Positions 54,961 to 64,000 of a stretch of 64,000 nucleotides of DNA are shown here, piece by piece. This DNA comes from Plasmodiophora brassicae (Eukaryota > Endomyxa: Phytomyxea > Phytomyxea > Plasmodiophorida), in assembly GCA_036867785.1 (NCBI GenBank), contig CP145412.1, positions 186,001-250,000 on the forward strand, read 5' to 3'. Each line of letters opens with the position of its first letter. The stretch's first letter is position 1. The notes under the pieces were generated by a model that was given only the letters and a program-made list of their open reading frames with translations, had not been told where the DNA came from and made no database searches. The translations under genes and the position numbers were made by a program.

Positions 54961-56058
54961 TCACGCCGAGGTCGCGCGCCCGCGCTTCCTGATGGACCGG
55001 TGCTCGTACCCGTGCGGCTCCTGGCCGGCGTCCACGTTCTTCCAGACGCATCGCCCGCCGAGCTTGTCGCATTTCGCCTTGTGCACGTGCCGCATCCGGT
55101 CGACGTGCAGGAGCTGATCGGCGCGTTCCGCCAGGCAGGTGCCGTTCGGGATGACGACCGGGTCGAACAGGTCGACGGTGCCGAGCACCTCCTCGTCGGC
55201 CACGTAGTCGGTCAGGGCGCGCCTCGACCAGGCCTGATGGCATTTCGCGCACTGCTGGAACGTCTTGAACTTGTGGTTGCCCGCCGAACCGACGCCGTGC
55301 TGAACGGTCGTGTAGAACACGGGCGTGCTGGGGCGAACCGCATTGCAGTACCATTCGACGTGGTCCTCGGCGCACATCGAGATGTTCATGTACGGCCTGG
55401 CCGGGTCGGGCGCGTAATTCCTCGGGTACGACATCGTGCGCGCCGGCATCATGCCCGCGCCGAGTGGGAACGCCTGGGGCATCGTCAGGCTGCGGGACGC
55501 GAGCACGACCCGCATCGGGGCGATGTTGGCCTGGAGGCGGATCGCCCTGACGCCGTAGTTCAGCACGTGTCGCAGGGCGGCGTTGAACCCGACGACCTTG
55601 CCGTACTGGTCGGCGCCCGGCGACGCGTACGCCAACGAGATCACCTTGTTGATCCGATAGCTGGGGTCGCCCAGCCGGACCTGCTCGGCCTCGTCGACCG
55701 CCCTGGTCCGCTCCAGGACCATCCAGCCGACGTCGCGCGCCTCAATCACCGACCGTTTCATCATGCTGCCCAGCCATGCGTCGTCGCCGGCCGGCGGCCC
55801 GTCCACGAACATGGACAGGAACGCCCGGTCCACCTTGTTCTTGAACTTCTGCACCGGCGTCGCCTGCTGCATCAGGGCCGGCGCCGACTTCTTCTTCGTG
55901 ACGCGCACCCGGCCGCCCCCGGCCCACCCCACGCTCGAACTCATCGACGCCCTCCTAGCGTCAACGATCGCTGGGCCGCCGCCCCCGCCAGTGGCGTTGC
56001 GATGCGCGGCGGCGATGCCCACGACGACGACGGCCAGCACGACCAGGTACGTCCGCAT
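54961..56058 (-). CDS. Secreted protein of unknown family, Cys-bearing C-terminus
   Basis: An intronless frame from the ATG at 56058 encodes about 365 residues. A signal peptide is clear (YLVVLAVVVVGIAAAHRN). The mature protein is mixed alpha/beta with six cysteines in its last 120 residues (CAEDHVEWYC, CAKCHQAW, NGTCLAERAD, KCDKLGGRCVW), suggesting disulfides. The order VISLAYASPGADQYGKVVGF then LRHVLNYGVRAIRLQANI has no match I know. It shares a 230-bp divergent intergenic region with the multicopper oxidase, hinting at co-regulation in an extracytoplasmic process. An N-glycosylation site (N-G-T) is present. The basic C-terminus (RSIRKRGRA) is unusual for a secreted protein. Confidence 0.65.
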   Translation of the reverse strand: MRTYLVVLAVVVVGIAAAHRNATGGGGGPAIVDARRASMSSSVGWAGGGRVRVTKKKSAPALMQQATPVQKFKNKVDRAFLSMFVDGPPAGDDAWLGSMMKRSVIEARDVGWMVLERTRAVDEAEQVRLGDPSYRINKVISLAYASPGADQYGKVVGFNAALRHVLNYGVRAIRLQANIAPMRVVLASRSLTMPQAFPLGAGMMPARTMSYPRNYAPDPARPYMNISMCAEDHVEWYCNAVRPSTPVFYTTVQHGVGSAGNHKFKTFQQCAKCHQAWSRRALTDYVADEEVLGTVDLFDPVVIPNGTCLAERADQLLHVDRMRHVHKAKCDKLGGRCVWKNVDAGQEPHGYEHRSIRKRGRATSA

Positions 56059-56290
56059 TGCTTCCTTAGGGAAATGTGATTCGGGGACGCCGGTGGCGCC
56101 TAGACCGAACGGGTCATCAACGCGCACTGTCCCGGTGACCCGGGCAACGCACCCGGGTGCGAAGGGTCACGCGCGCACCCGGGTCCCACCTGTGTCGGCG
56201 CCGCCACCTCGTCGTATGGCTCCTCCAGCGCGATACCGCTCGCAATGGGGCGGTCAGCCTGGGTTGCACCCGCCGCCGCCGCCCGCGTCT

Positions 56291-58637
56291 ATGACTGATG
56301 CACACACTCAGCTGGATCCGATGGCGTCGTCGCCGGCGCCCGAGCACAGGGGGCTGTTGGGCGCTCGCGATGGCGCGTTGCTTCGCGTCGTCGCAGGCGA
56401 CGATGACGACGACGACGACGCGTTGCTGGTCGCGGATGACCAGCTCCGGGCGAGGTCGTCGCTGGCCGCCTTCGTCATCATCACCGTGTCGGTCGTGCTC
56501 GTCGCCGGCATGTTCGGCGCGATGCTGTTCGTCGGGCGCCACCAGGCCATCATCGACACGTTCGAGGACGACGACGAGGACAACTTCGACGTCGGGCCGT
56601 GTCGCACACAGACGCGCGCGCCGTTGTTCGCTGACTGGCCCTCGCGGCGCGCTGTCAGGTGGAACCCTGGCCCGTCCTGACGACGGACGTGGTCGTCGTC
56701 GAGCTGAACAGGACGATCGCGGGTGTCAGGCAGCGCTCGTACGCGCTGAGCGTGTCGGGGCCGGCGCTGAGGACGATCAGCGGCCAGGACTGCCTCGTCG
56801 TGGACGGCAGCATGTTCGGCACGCTGTCGCTGGCCGTCACGAACGCGCTGCCCGGCGCCCAGGAGACGATCCTGCACGCGCACGGCCTGAACCCGGCCAG
56901 CGCGCTCGACGGCACGCCCTACGTCGGGTCGGTGCCGATCGGGGCGGGCCGCGTCCGCCGATCGCAGTACCCGGTGCCGGCCCCGTTCGCCACGATGCTC
57001 CTGCACGCGCACCTCGGCTTCCAGGCCGGCCTGGGCGCCTCCATCCCCCTGCTCGTTGACGATGGCGCCCGCGCCGACTACCCCATCCGCAAGCATCGCA
57101 TCAACGACGCGCAGGACGTCGTCATGTTCTTCCAGGTGCGGGAGGGCAGAGACGCGCGCGCGCCGCACGACGCTGACGTCGTGTAGGACTTCTGCATCCA
57201 CCCGGTCCTGGGCAACGCGCCGCCGTACGACCTCGACGGGGAGTGCGACCCACAGGCGACGCTGCGGGCGCTGGAGGCGAACGCCGACGGCCACCAGGCC
57301 GACACGTGCATGGAGCCGTCGGGCGACCTCGTACGTCGCGTCGTGTCGTGTCGTCCGTGCGCGTAACGACGTCGTGCGCGCAGGACGTCGCGTTCAGCGC
57401 CGTGCTGTGCAACGGGCGCCCGATCGACGAGGCGCGTCGCGTGCCGATCGCCTGGGGCGACGCCGTCCGCCTGCGCGTCGTCAACGGCGCCGGCACGACG
57501 TCGTTCCGCGTCCGATTCGGCGTCGACGTCGACGTCATCGCGCTGGACGGCTCGCTGATCCACGTAATCGACGCGCGCGCGCGTCACTGCCATCATCGTC
57601 GCTGACGTCGACGACGACGTAGCCGCTCAGGAGGAGCGACGTCTGGGTGGCCGCCGGCCAACGCGTCGACGTCCTGTTCACACCGGCGGCGGCGACGACG
57701 ACGTCGATGGCGATCGTGGGCGTCGCCGAAGGGGCGCGCGTCGAGCCCGCCGGCAGGAACCTGATGCGGTACGCGGCCGGCATCGTCCTGTACGACGAGC
57801 GCCTGGGGGCGCCCCCTGATGACCGCGTTGGTCGCGCGCGCGAGCCTCCACCGCCAGCATCGTGCTAACCGTGCGGCCGGGTCAGATCGCGGTCGGCCCG
57901 CAGGACTCGCCCGGGTGGCAGGACCTGGACCTGGAGCGTAGCGCGGTCGCCTTCCGCCCGTTGCCTCGCGTCGCCGCGCCCGATCGGTTCGCGTCGTCCT
58001 TGTTTGCTGTTCGTCGTGCGGGTCCCTGACCTGGCGGGTGCGAGCGTAGCGTCGTCCAGCTGGACCTGACGGGACGGCACGGGTTCCAGTCGATCAACGG
58101 GCGATCGTGGCGGTTCTACCCGCATGGGCGGGCGCCGCCGAACGACAACCCGGACGCCATCGTCGTCGCCAGGGGCGAACGCGTGCATCTGGTCGTGAAG
58201 AACAGGACGATGCATCCGCATGCGATGGTGAGGGGGGCGCGCTCTGCCTCGCCTGCGCTGATGATTGGGTCCCACGTGCAGCATCTGCATGGGCACACGT
58301 TCCAGGTCGTGTCGATCGGCGGCCAGGCCATCGACGGCCCTCTGCGGGACACGATCGTCGTCCCTGCCGGGTGCGTCGAAGTCGTACTGGCGTTCCAGGC
58401 CGACAACCCGGGTGTCTGGGCGGTACGTGCACGTTGCACACGGTACGGTCCCGTTGCTAACCCGTCGATGGTGGGCGTATCAGTTCCACTGCCACATGGA
58501 GATGCACATGGCCGCAGGCAGTAAGTGCTGCGGGCGCACCGGTCTTCACTCGTTGGGCGATCTGCTGACCGCCGCCCCCCGTCCCGACAGTGGTGACAAC
58601 GATAGAGTACCGAGAGCCGGAACGTCGTGCATCATAG
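56291..58637 (+). CDS. Membrane-anchored multicopper oxidase
   Basis: About nine exons. After an acidic cytoplasmic N-terminus with a D7 run lies a type II transmembrane helix (AAFVIITVSVVLVAGMFGAM), then three cupredoxin-like domains. Domain 1 has VTNALPGAQETILHAHGLNP (copper motif H-x-H-G, with Ala replacing the usual Trp) and MLLHAHLGFQAGLG (H-x-H). Domain 2 has VRLRVVNGAGTTSFRVRFGV and WVAAGQRVDVLF. Domain 3 supplies TMHPHAMHLHGHTFQVV and, across the last introns, VWAFHCHMEMHMAAGM. Together these give the His-Cys-His trinuclear and type-1 ligands with Met as axial residue. The last splice (58521-58590) yields AGMVTTIEYREPERRAS and the stop. All four copper-binding motifs survive, so the enzyme should be active, perhaps as an iron or phenol oxidase facing the lumen or exterior. 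Confidence 0.88.
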
Positions 58638-58743
58638 GCGGTCGACAACAAGAAATATAGCGGGGGGCGACCCCGTTCCTTCGTTGTCGAACAGTACTGC
58701 GAAGGGAGAAGGATGCCGACAATGGCACATGCGATATTGTGTT

Positions 58744-58980
58744 TCAGGGTGTATCGAGCTCACTACCATGGGCACCGGCACTTCGCAGCAATGCGGCGAC
58801 ACGAGCATGTCCACGACGGTGGGCCAGTTGCAACGCCGTGTTCAAGTTACGGTCGCGCGCATTGGCGTTGATCCCGGGAACCCTTACCAACGCCTTGACG
58901 ACATTGGAGCGGCCAGCAAACGCAGCTATCGCCATCAGGGGCACTAACGTTGGCTCCGGCCCACGAATGCATCCGGGCAC
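58744..58980 (-). pseudogene. Ankyrin-repeat fragment, inverted relative to 44584-44880
   Basis: The minus frame reads AFAGRSNVVKALVRVPGINA then LNTALQLAHRRGHARVAALL and ends DTP. Homology to the plus-strand fragment at 44.6-44.9 kb covers about 280 bp. No start, signal peptide or upstream exon is attached. Confidence 0.55.
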
Positions 58981-59128
58981 GTGGACGGTCTCGTGAAGCG
59001 GCGATCATCTGACGACAGTGTCGTTCCAAGGGAATACCCGGATCCCACGAGCCTTGGTCGGGAATGCGGCTACCTCGTCATGTATGCAAGCAATGGCAGG
59101 GAGCAGAGGCGTCCACCCATCGCTTTCG

Positions 59129-59194
59129 GTCGTCGTCAACCGTCAGGGTCGGCGAGATGCGATCCAGGCGAGCGCACGGCCGGCCCTTCGTCCA
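59129..59194 (-). pseudogene. 66-bp piece of the phosphoesterase gene
   Basis: The reverse complement matches codons near 46934-46999 of the phosphoesterase (GRPCARLDRIAPTLTVD region). It is joined directly to gene-flank sequence matching 46693-46706. Both parent sites share gacga, which appears once at the junction. Confidence 0.8.
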
Positions 59195-59273
59195 ACCGGT
59201 GCGAGGTGGAACCGGCCAAAGCCCAGGTTGCTGGGCGGGCCATTTGAACCTGACCCGCGGCCGGAGGCGCTGG

Positions 59274-59319
59274 AGATCACGTCAGATGGGAAACGCAGAT
59301 CACGTCAGATGGGAAACGC
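59274..59319. repeat. 23-bp tandem duplication
   Basis: Two adjacent exact copies of a 23-base unit beginning agatcacgtcagatgggaaa. The left copy of the duplication has the unit once (about 46603-46625). Confidence 0.85.
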
Positions 59320-59384
59320 AAATGTAGGGACGTGTGTATGAAACCGGGACGACGTCGTCGTGAATCGAACGGAAAGCAGCTGGA

Positions 59385-60390
59385 TTATGGGCGGGCGAGC
59401 TTGGCCTCCAACTGCTCGACGATCGTGCTGTGCCCGCCTTGTTGGGCCCAGACCAGTGGACTCTCATTACTGTTGTCAGCAGCAGTTATATCGACCCCGG
59501 GAGCATTCAGCAGCATTTTGACGACCTCCTCATGCCCGTGCCGCGCCGCATAGTGCAATGGAGTCCTGCCCAGCGAATCACGGGCATTGACGTTGATCCC
59601 GGGCAAGTCCAGGAGCGCGGCGACAACTGCTTCCTCGCCCTCGTAAGCAGTCTGATGCAGTATGTTCCCCGACGACGGGGATGAGGCATCTGGCGGCAAG
59701 TCAAAGAAATCATGACGAACCTGGCGATAGGGACGGATAGCCCAGGCCCGGTTGTTGATGCGGTTGACATTGCCTCCGAAGCATGCAACACGGAAGACTT
59801 GTTTGGCAATCTCCTCGTTCCCTTCGTCACCACGGGCGATCTGCCTTACCGAGCTCAAGGCGGCTTCGTGACGTTCCTGGGCGCTGCTGAATTTCGTGCG
59901 CATCGCGTCGATGTTCTCCCAGGAATGCAGCGTCGCCGCGATGGAGGCAAGGAGCGTCTTCATCTCAAGGAAGTCGGCGCCTACGGCCACCTGGCGCTTG
60001 GCCTCGTCCCATACATTTGTCTGGAAACGATCCATAACCCATGCGGCGCCCTCAACGTCAGGGTTGACCTGTTGCGGCACAGTCAGTAATCGTCGGCGCA
60101 CGGGTTGACAAACGCTGGCAAGAAGATACCGGTTGCACTCCGAACGTGTTGATATAGTCGCGAACGTGATGCAACACGTCGATGCCGACAGCGAGCGGAA
60201 TGCGTACATTATCAAGGCCAGCTTCCATCATTTCGTATATCAATCCCGAATGCGCGGCGGCGGCCAGGTTGGGAACATTGACGGTCGCGTTGGTCTTGGA
60301 GACGAGCTGGACAGCATCGGTGAGACCGGTGGTCAGGGCGAGCAGGATCAGGGGCGATAAAGCGAAGCAGGTAGGATTGCCGGTGGCCAT
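59385..60390 (-). CDS. Secreted ankyrin-repeat protein,  copy 2
   Basis: This is the inverted paralogue of the gene at 45533-46529, with the same structure: exon 1 60390-60130, a 61-nt intron, exon 2 60068-59385. The signal peptide is CFALSPLILLALTTGLTDA. The helical middle has diverged more than the ends (HSWENIDAMRTKFSSAQERH versus SGEDLEVMRKEFDSAQQHRE). The ankyrin repeats are nearly identical (GRTPLHYAARHGHEEVVKML). Frame and splice sites are intact, so it may be expressed. The extra tandem repeat and the microhomology-joined deletion in its 3' flank mark it as the derived copy. Concentration of change in the middle could reflect selection on that region, which a substitution analysis could test. 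Confidence 0.75.
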
Positions 60391-60782
60391 TGCTGTGCGA
60401 CGTCAGCGACTGCTTGGAACAGAGACGTTGGGCAGCGGGGAATTCCAGTTGCAGAATGAAATGACGGACTCCGGAGTCCGGAAGTCCATGCGGGCCTGTT
60501 GCCCTGTACCTGCACCAACGCAGTTCGCGGTCGCGACGTGACGCTCCGGACTCCGCGAAGTCCAACTGCGAGCACGCAACTCGTGGCAGCGTGGTTCAAG
60601 CTCACCAACCGGACGGTATGACATCAGGCCATTGCGCCACGTAGAATCGGGACAAAAGCAATATGCACCGTTTGAGAACGGTCGTGATTGACACTGCCTG
60701 GGAACACCTGTGGACCACCAGTTGCCGCCTACTCTGGTCAAACACCAGAGTGTGGCGAAACAAACGTCGTTCTAAAGCGCCT

Positions 60783-61298
60783 TTGATCTTGCTATGTAGG
60801 TAGTCCCTGTATTATTAATATATCGCTACCGTATAGTACAGACCCCCTGTTGAATAGTACCCGTCTTGTAACGAGGTTGACGCGTTCATTGGAAGCGGAT
60901 GCCCACGAGCTCCCAGGTTCAGGAGTCGATCGGAATCGGTATTTATGGGAGTACCTTCAGGTGGAAATTGGCCATTGCTGCCCGACAGCGACTGCTTTGA
61001 ACAGAAACGTTGGACAGCGGGGAACATCTTGTAGAATAGGCTCCGGAGTCTGGAAGTGGCAGAAAATGACAAATTTTCAGTGTCCGTGGCTGGGCTCTTG
61101 CTTGGTGCGTAGGTTACCTTAGATGGGGCGACGAGCAATAGCCCCTCTTAGGTGGCTCAAGTCGGTTGATGAGGCAGACCGTACCTGACGCGCAGGACAG
61201 TCCGTGACTTGCGCTGCGCAGTCCGTGACTGCACTGCCCGCCGCCAGTGGTACGGAGTCCGTGACGTTCACGAGGGCCACCGCTGCACTGAAACGGCA
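60783..61298. other. Gap with a partial copy of the ankyrin-gene 5' flank
   Basis: Bases 60974-61062 repeat the immediate upstream region of copy 2 (60386-60475) in the same orientation (ccattgctg-cgacag-cgactgctt). The rest is A/T-richer without genes. Confidence 0.55.
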
Positions 61299-63050
61299 AT
61301 GTCCGCGTCGGCCGCGTTGAGGCGCGGGTTGCTGTCTGACGAATCGATCCGTGGGCTTCGACAGTCCTATGTGGAATCGGGCCCGTATAAGCACGTGGTG
61401 ATCCAGGACGTGTTCGACACGGAGCTTCTTCGCCGGGTCCGACTCGAATGCCTGTCGGCGCTGCACGCGACGTACAAGGAGACGGATATCTACAGCGTGT
61501 TCCAGACGGGTGACCTGGCCAACCTGGATGGCCTTCCGGAGGACGAGCTCAGGCAGGTATCGGCGCTCAAAACGCTCCGAGACACGCTGTACTCGGACGC
61601 ATTCCGGGCGTTCATCGAGAACGTCGCTGGTGTTGGTCGCCTAAGCCCGTCGAAGAAGGACCTCAGCTGCAACATCTACAAACCCGGCTGCCACCTCCTT
61701 TGCCACGACGACGTCATCGGCTCACGCAGCGTGTCCTACATCCTGTACCTGACCGACCCCGACGAGCCGTGGCGCGAGGACGAGGGCGGCGCCCTGGAGT
61801 TGTACCCCGTCATCGCCAAGGGCACGCCGGCCACCAACCCATCGGTCACGATCCCTGTCAAGTGGAACCAGCTGGCGATGTTCGCAGTTCAGCCTGGGCT
61901 GAGTTTCCACTCCGTTGCCGAGGTACGCCGTTCGCTCGTTACGGTCGCTCGCTCGGTGGTGTCTCACCGAAGCGCTGTCCAGGTCGTTGCCGACGAGGGC
62001 CGCGATCGTCTTAGCATTTCAGGATGGTTTCACGTCCTGCAGGACGACGACCTGACTGACGAAGAACGCGCCAGCCGTCAGGAGCGGTCCAATGCTGGCG
62101 ACGCCGCTCCGGCATCGTTGGAGCAGATCGTGTCGTCGACGGGCGGTAAGCCGTTCGCGCCGACCCTGCCGGCCGGCGACGACTCCGCCTGGGTCGACGA
62201 CAACGGCGACGTCGTATTCCTGTCGGCCGACGAGGTCGACGAGCTGCGCCGGTTCGTCAACCCGCTGTACCTGAAGCCGTCCGTCATCATGCAGGCGAAC
62301 GAGACTTTCGCATCGCAGGCGTCTATCCAGCTGACGTCGTTCCTGCGCGACGACGTCGCCGACCAGGTCCGGGACGCCATCGAGAAGGACGACGAACGGT
62401 GCGGGTTCTTCGACGAACGCCTGTCGCCAGCCGTCTACGACAGCGGCGTTGTCGATGGTGTCTGGACGCCAACGGGCCCGCCACACATCCGTCGTTACGT
62501 CGAGCTCGCCGAACAGAACGCCAGGGACGACAACGAGTCCGGGCGCGTGCTCCAGGCGCTTCGCGACGATCTGTTCAAGTCGTCGCACGCGTTCCGTCAC
62601 CTTCTGTACCTGATCACGAGCTTCAGGCCGGTCGTGGAACGGGGCGCTGTGCGCCGATTCCGACCCGGCCTGGATTACACGCTGGCGACGTCGACGCCGG
62701 CGCCGGATCCGACCACCGGCGACGTGTTCGACGGCGTCTTGGACGCGACGTTATGTTTCGTGGCGAACGGGGACGATGTCTGGGCGTCGGACGAGGTCGG
62801 CGGGTTCGAATGCTACATGGTCCCCGACGACGACAACGAGGACCCGGCGCAGTACCGGGCCGCCGCCGACGTCGCCGACGGCACGCTGAGCGTCAGCGCC
62901 GGCTGCAACGTCCTGAACCTGGTCCTGCGCCCGACGGGCGTGATGAAGTTCGTCAAGTACGTGTCGGCCAGCGCCCCTGGGTCCCGCTGGGACGTCGCCT
63001 GGGAGTACCGCGTTGTGCAGGACAGTGCCGACGACGTCGCCGAAGCGTGA
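61299..63050 (+). CDS. OGFOD1: Tpa1/OGFOD1-like prolyl 3-hydroxylase
   Basis: A 2-oxoglutarate and Fe(II)-dependent oxygenase of the Tpa1/Ofd1/OGFOD1 family, which hydroxylates a proline of ribosomal protein uS12 (Rps23) and affects translation termination. Two exons (61299-61922, 61983-63050) give about 563 residues. The N-terminal double-stranded beta-helix domain shows SCNIYKPGCHLLCHDDVIGS (iron ligands H-x-D), VSYILYLTDPDEPWREDEGG, LAMFAVQPGLSFHSVAEV (distal His) and RLSISGWFH (2OG-binding Arg). The second, non-catalytic domain begins RRFVNPLYLKPSVIMQ and ends with KFVKYVSASAPGSRWDVAWE, as in Tpa1. The intron is 60 nt with no in-frame stop, so its retention adds 20 residues in frame. The ATG at 61299 fits the family start. 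Confidence 0.9.
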   Translation: MSASAALRRGLLSDESIRGLRQSYVESGPYKHVVIQDVFDTELLRRVRLECLSALHATYKETDIYSVFQTGDLANLDGLPEDELRQVSALKTLRDTLYSDAFRAFIENVAGVGRLSPSKKDLSCNIYKPGCHLLCHDDVIGSRSVSYILYLTDPDEPWREDEGGALELYPVIAKGTPATNPSVTIPVKWNQLAMFAVQPGLSFHSVAEVRRSLVTVARSVVSHRSAVQVVADEGRDRLSISGWFHVLQDDDLTDEERASRQERSNAGDAAPASLEQIVSSTGGKPFAPTLPAGDDSAWVDDNGDVVFLSADEVDELRRFVNPLYLKPSVIMQANETFASQASIQLTSFLRDDVADQVRDAIEKDDERCGFFDERLSPAVYDSGVVDGVWTPTGPPHIRRYVELAEQNARDDNESGRVLQALRDDLFKSSHAFRHLLYLITSFRPVVERGAVRRFRPGLDYTLATSTPAPDPTTGDVFDGVLDATLCFVANGDDVWASDEVGGFECYMVPDDDNEDPAQYRAAADVADGTLSVSAGCNVLNLVLRPTGVMKFVKYVSASAPGSRWDVAWEYRVVQDSADDVAEA

Positions 63051-63190
63051 CACGTTAAATAAGAGCGGCCGTTTCGAAATAGCAAGCCAGCGCCCATGGG
63101 AGCGTGCTTTGCTGCGATCCTCATCAGCAGAGCAGCGCTGAAGGTGTGTGTGTGTCGATCAGTGCTGAGCGTCACAATTCGCTACGTGCC

Positions 63191-64000
63191 ATGCCGCCGA
63201 AGAAGGACGGGAAGGGCAGCAGCAAGAAGGCGAAGCTGGCCGCGAAGAAGGCGGAGGCGGCCGCCGAGAAGCAGCGCCTGGAAGAGGAGCGCCTCCGCCT
63301 GGAGGAGGAGGAGCGTCTGCGGAAGATCGAGGAGGCGCGCCTCGCCGCCGAGGCCGAGGCCGCCCGGCAGGCGCGCCTTGTCGTGAAGCGTGCCTCCGAT
63401 GTCGAGCGCATTGCGAAGGAGGTGGAGGATGACGCGCCGACCGAGGGCGCGTTCCGGGCGAAGAAGGAGGCCCTGGAGCACGAACAGGCCGAGCGCGTCA
63501 CGTGGGAGAAGGTGTTCCGATGCGACACGCTGCCGGACGCGACCGACGAACCCGACCTGAACTCGTACCTGACGTTGTGGCGCGAGGAGACGGCCGGCGC
63601 CGCCCGGCCCTGGCAGGCGATCCTGGCCGACTGCCAGGCGGGCGAGGACCTGCAGGTCCAGCTCGACGCGATCGCCTGCGCCGCCCGCCAGGTCATGGAC
63701 GAGGCGCGCGTCCAGTGGGCCATCGGCAAGTCCCGCGAGGTCGCCGCGATCACGCAGGCGGCGCTGGACGCGCTGACCGCCACGCTGCTCGTCGAGGCGG
63801 ACAGGGACGGGGCGACGACGACGAGCAGCATCCTGAAGCAGAGCGGGGCGGCGGACGCGCTCAAGTACGCGCTGTGGACCACCGGCCACGTCAAGCTGAA
63901 GCGGAACAAGGTCGTCGAGTTCGACGACGTCGGCGTGACGGTCGACCCGCCCAACATGCTGACGATGCAGAACGGGAACGGCATGGCCGTGCGCGTCGTG
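63191..64000 (+). CDS. DNAI7: DNAI7/CASC1/IC97-like axonemal protein, truncated by right edge
   Basis: The first 270 codons of a ciliary inner-arm dynein-associated protein (Chlamydomonas IC97, human CASC1). It starts MPPKKDGKGSSKKAKLAAKK, the family's Lys-rich start. A long charged helix follows (RLEEERLRLEEEERLRKIEE), then DLNSYLTLWREET (family MNTFISLWKE). Near the right edge is GHVKLKRNKVVEFDDVGVTV then DPPNMLTMQNGNGMAVRVV, which aligns with the family FSETQIGFEIPRILATSDIAVRLL. The gene implies motile cilia or flagella. No intron is seen in this part. Confidence 0.85.
   Translation, partial: MPPKKDGKGSSKKAKLAAKKAEAAAEKQRLEEERLRLEEEERLRKIEEARLAAEAEAARQARLVVKRASDVERIAKEVEDDAPTEGAFRAKKEALEHEQAERVTWEKVFRCDTLPDATDEPDLNSYLTLWREETAGAARPWQAILADCQAGEDLQVQLDAIACAARQVMDEARVQWAIGKSREVAAITQAALDALTATLLVEADRDGATTTSSILKQSGAADALKYALWTTGHVKLKRNKVVEFDDVGVTVDPPNMLTMQNGNGMAVRVV

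Noticed and set aside
55207-55260. CAKCH in the secreted orphan as a c-type heme site
   Set aside because: One C-x2-C-H in a protein with several other cysteines and no cytochrome fold text; disulfides are more likely.

Overview
The window is GC-rich nuclear DNA from a free-living eukaryotic microbe. Most genes carry short GT-AG introns (about 45-120 nt), usually with a CTAAC or CTGAC branch site 10-20 nt before the acceptor. A DNAI7/CASC1 axonemal gene implies motile cilia. A histidine-phosphotransfer protein implies two-component phosphorelays and argues against an animal. DNA-PKcs, Rix1-complex IPI1/TEX10, a BLTP2/SABRE bridge-like lipid-transfer protein and a giant armadillo protein fit a deep-branching flagellate or zoosporic lineage. 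A hAT-like transposase fragment resembles sequences common in oomycetes, but I cannot name the lineage.

Layout. 1-5146 (-): 5' part of DNA-PKcs, running off the left edge. 5.7-7.6 kb: two foldback inverted repeats (one built from a BED-finger transposase) and a minisatellite. 7.7-12.4 kb: tandem pair of signal-peptide-bearing Trf4-like nucleotidyltransferases, the first a pseudogene. 13.0-14.6 kb: a small KOW-like protein and a putatively myristoylated HPt protein. 14.7-25.2 kb: armadillo giant. 26.0-30.7 kb: membrane-anchored cyclophilin, a small secreted protein, an importin-13/TNPO3-like karyopherin. 31.2-33.6 kb: head-to-head 3' fragments of BLTP2 (-) and DNA-PKcs (+). 33.9-34.9 kb: a third palindrome. 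35.7-41.5 kb: UVR-motif coiled-coil gene, histone H3, IPI1/TEX10. 41.8-44.5 kb: broken hAT-like transposon and a fossil Ty1/copia element. 45.1-60.8 kb: a secreted ankyrin gene at 45.5 kb and its inverted copy at 60.4 kb. Between them lie a membrane phosphoesterase, a PARG-like protein lacking the catalytic signature, a SUEL-type lectin receptor, a DPP-IV-family peptidase, a secreted Cys-containing protein and a membrane-anchored multicopper oxidase. 61.3-64.0 kb: a Tpa1/OGFOD1 prolyl hydroxylase and the start of DNAI7.

Two themes stand out. First, the DNA-PKcs and BLTP2 fragments at 32.3 kb, together with the DNA-PKcs 5' part at the left end, have exactly the geometry of one inversion whose breakpoints fell inside both genes; the missing junction is predicted just left of the window. 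Second, short-spacer palindromes recur in unrelated sequences, with arms that have diverged by substitution, so they look like real products of a recurring genomic process. The most unusual protein is the secretory-pathway Trf4-like nucleotidyltransferase.

All identifications come from reading translations and remembered family motifs; no database search was run. Exon boundaries are hand-inferred from frame, splice consensus and homology.
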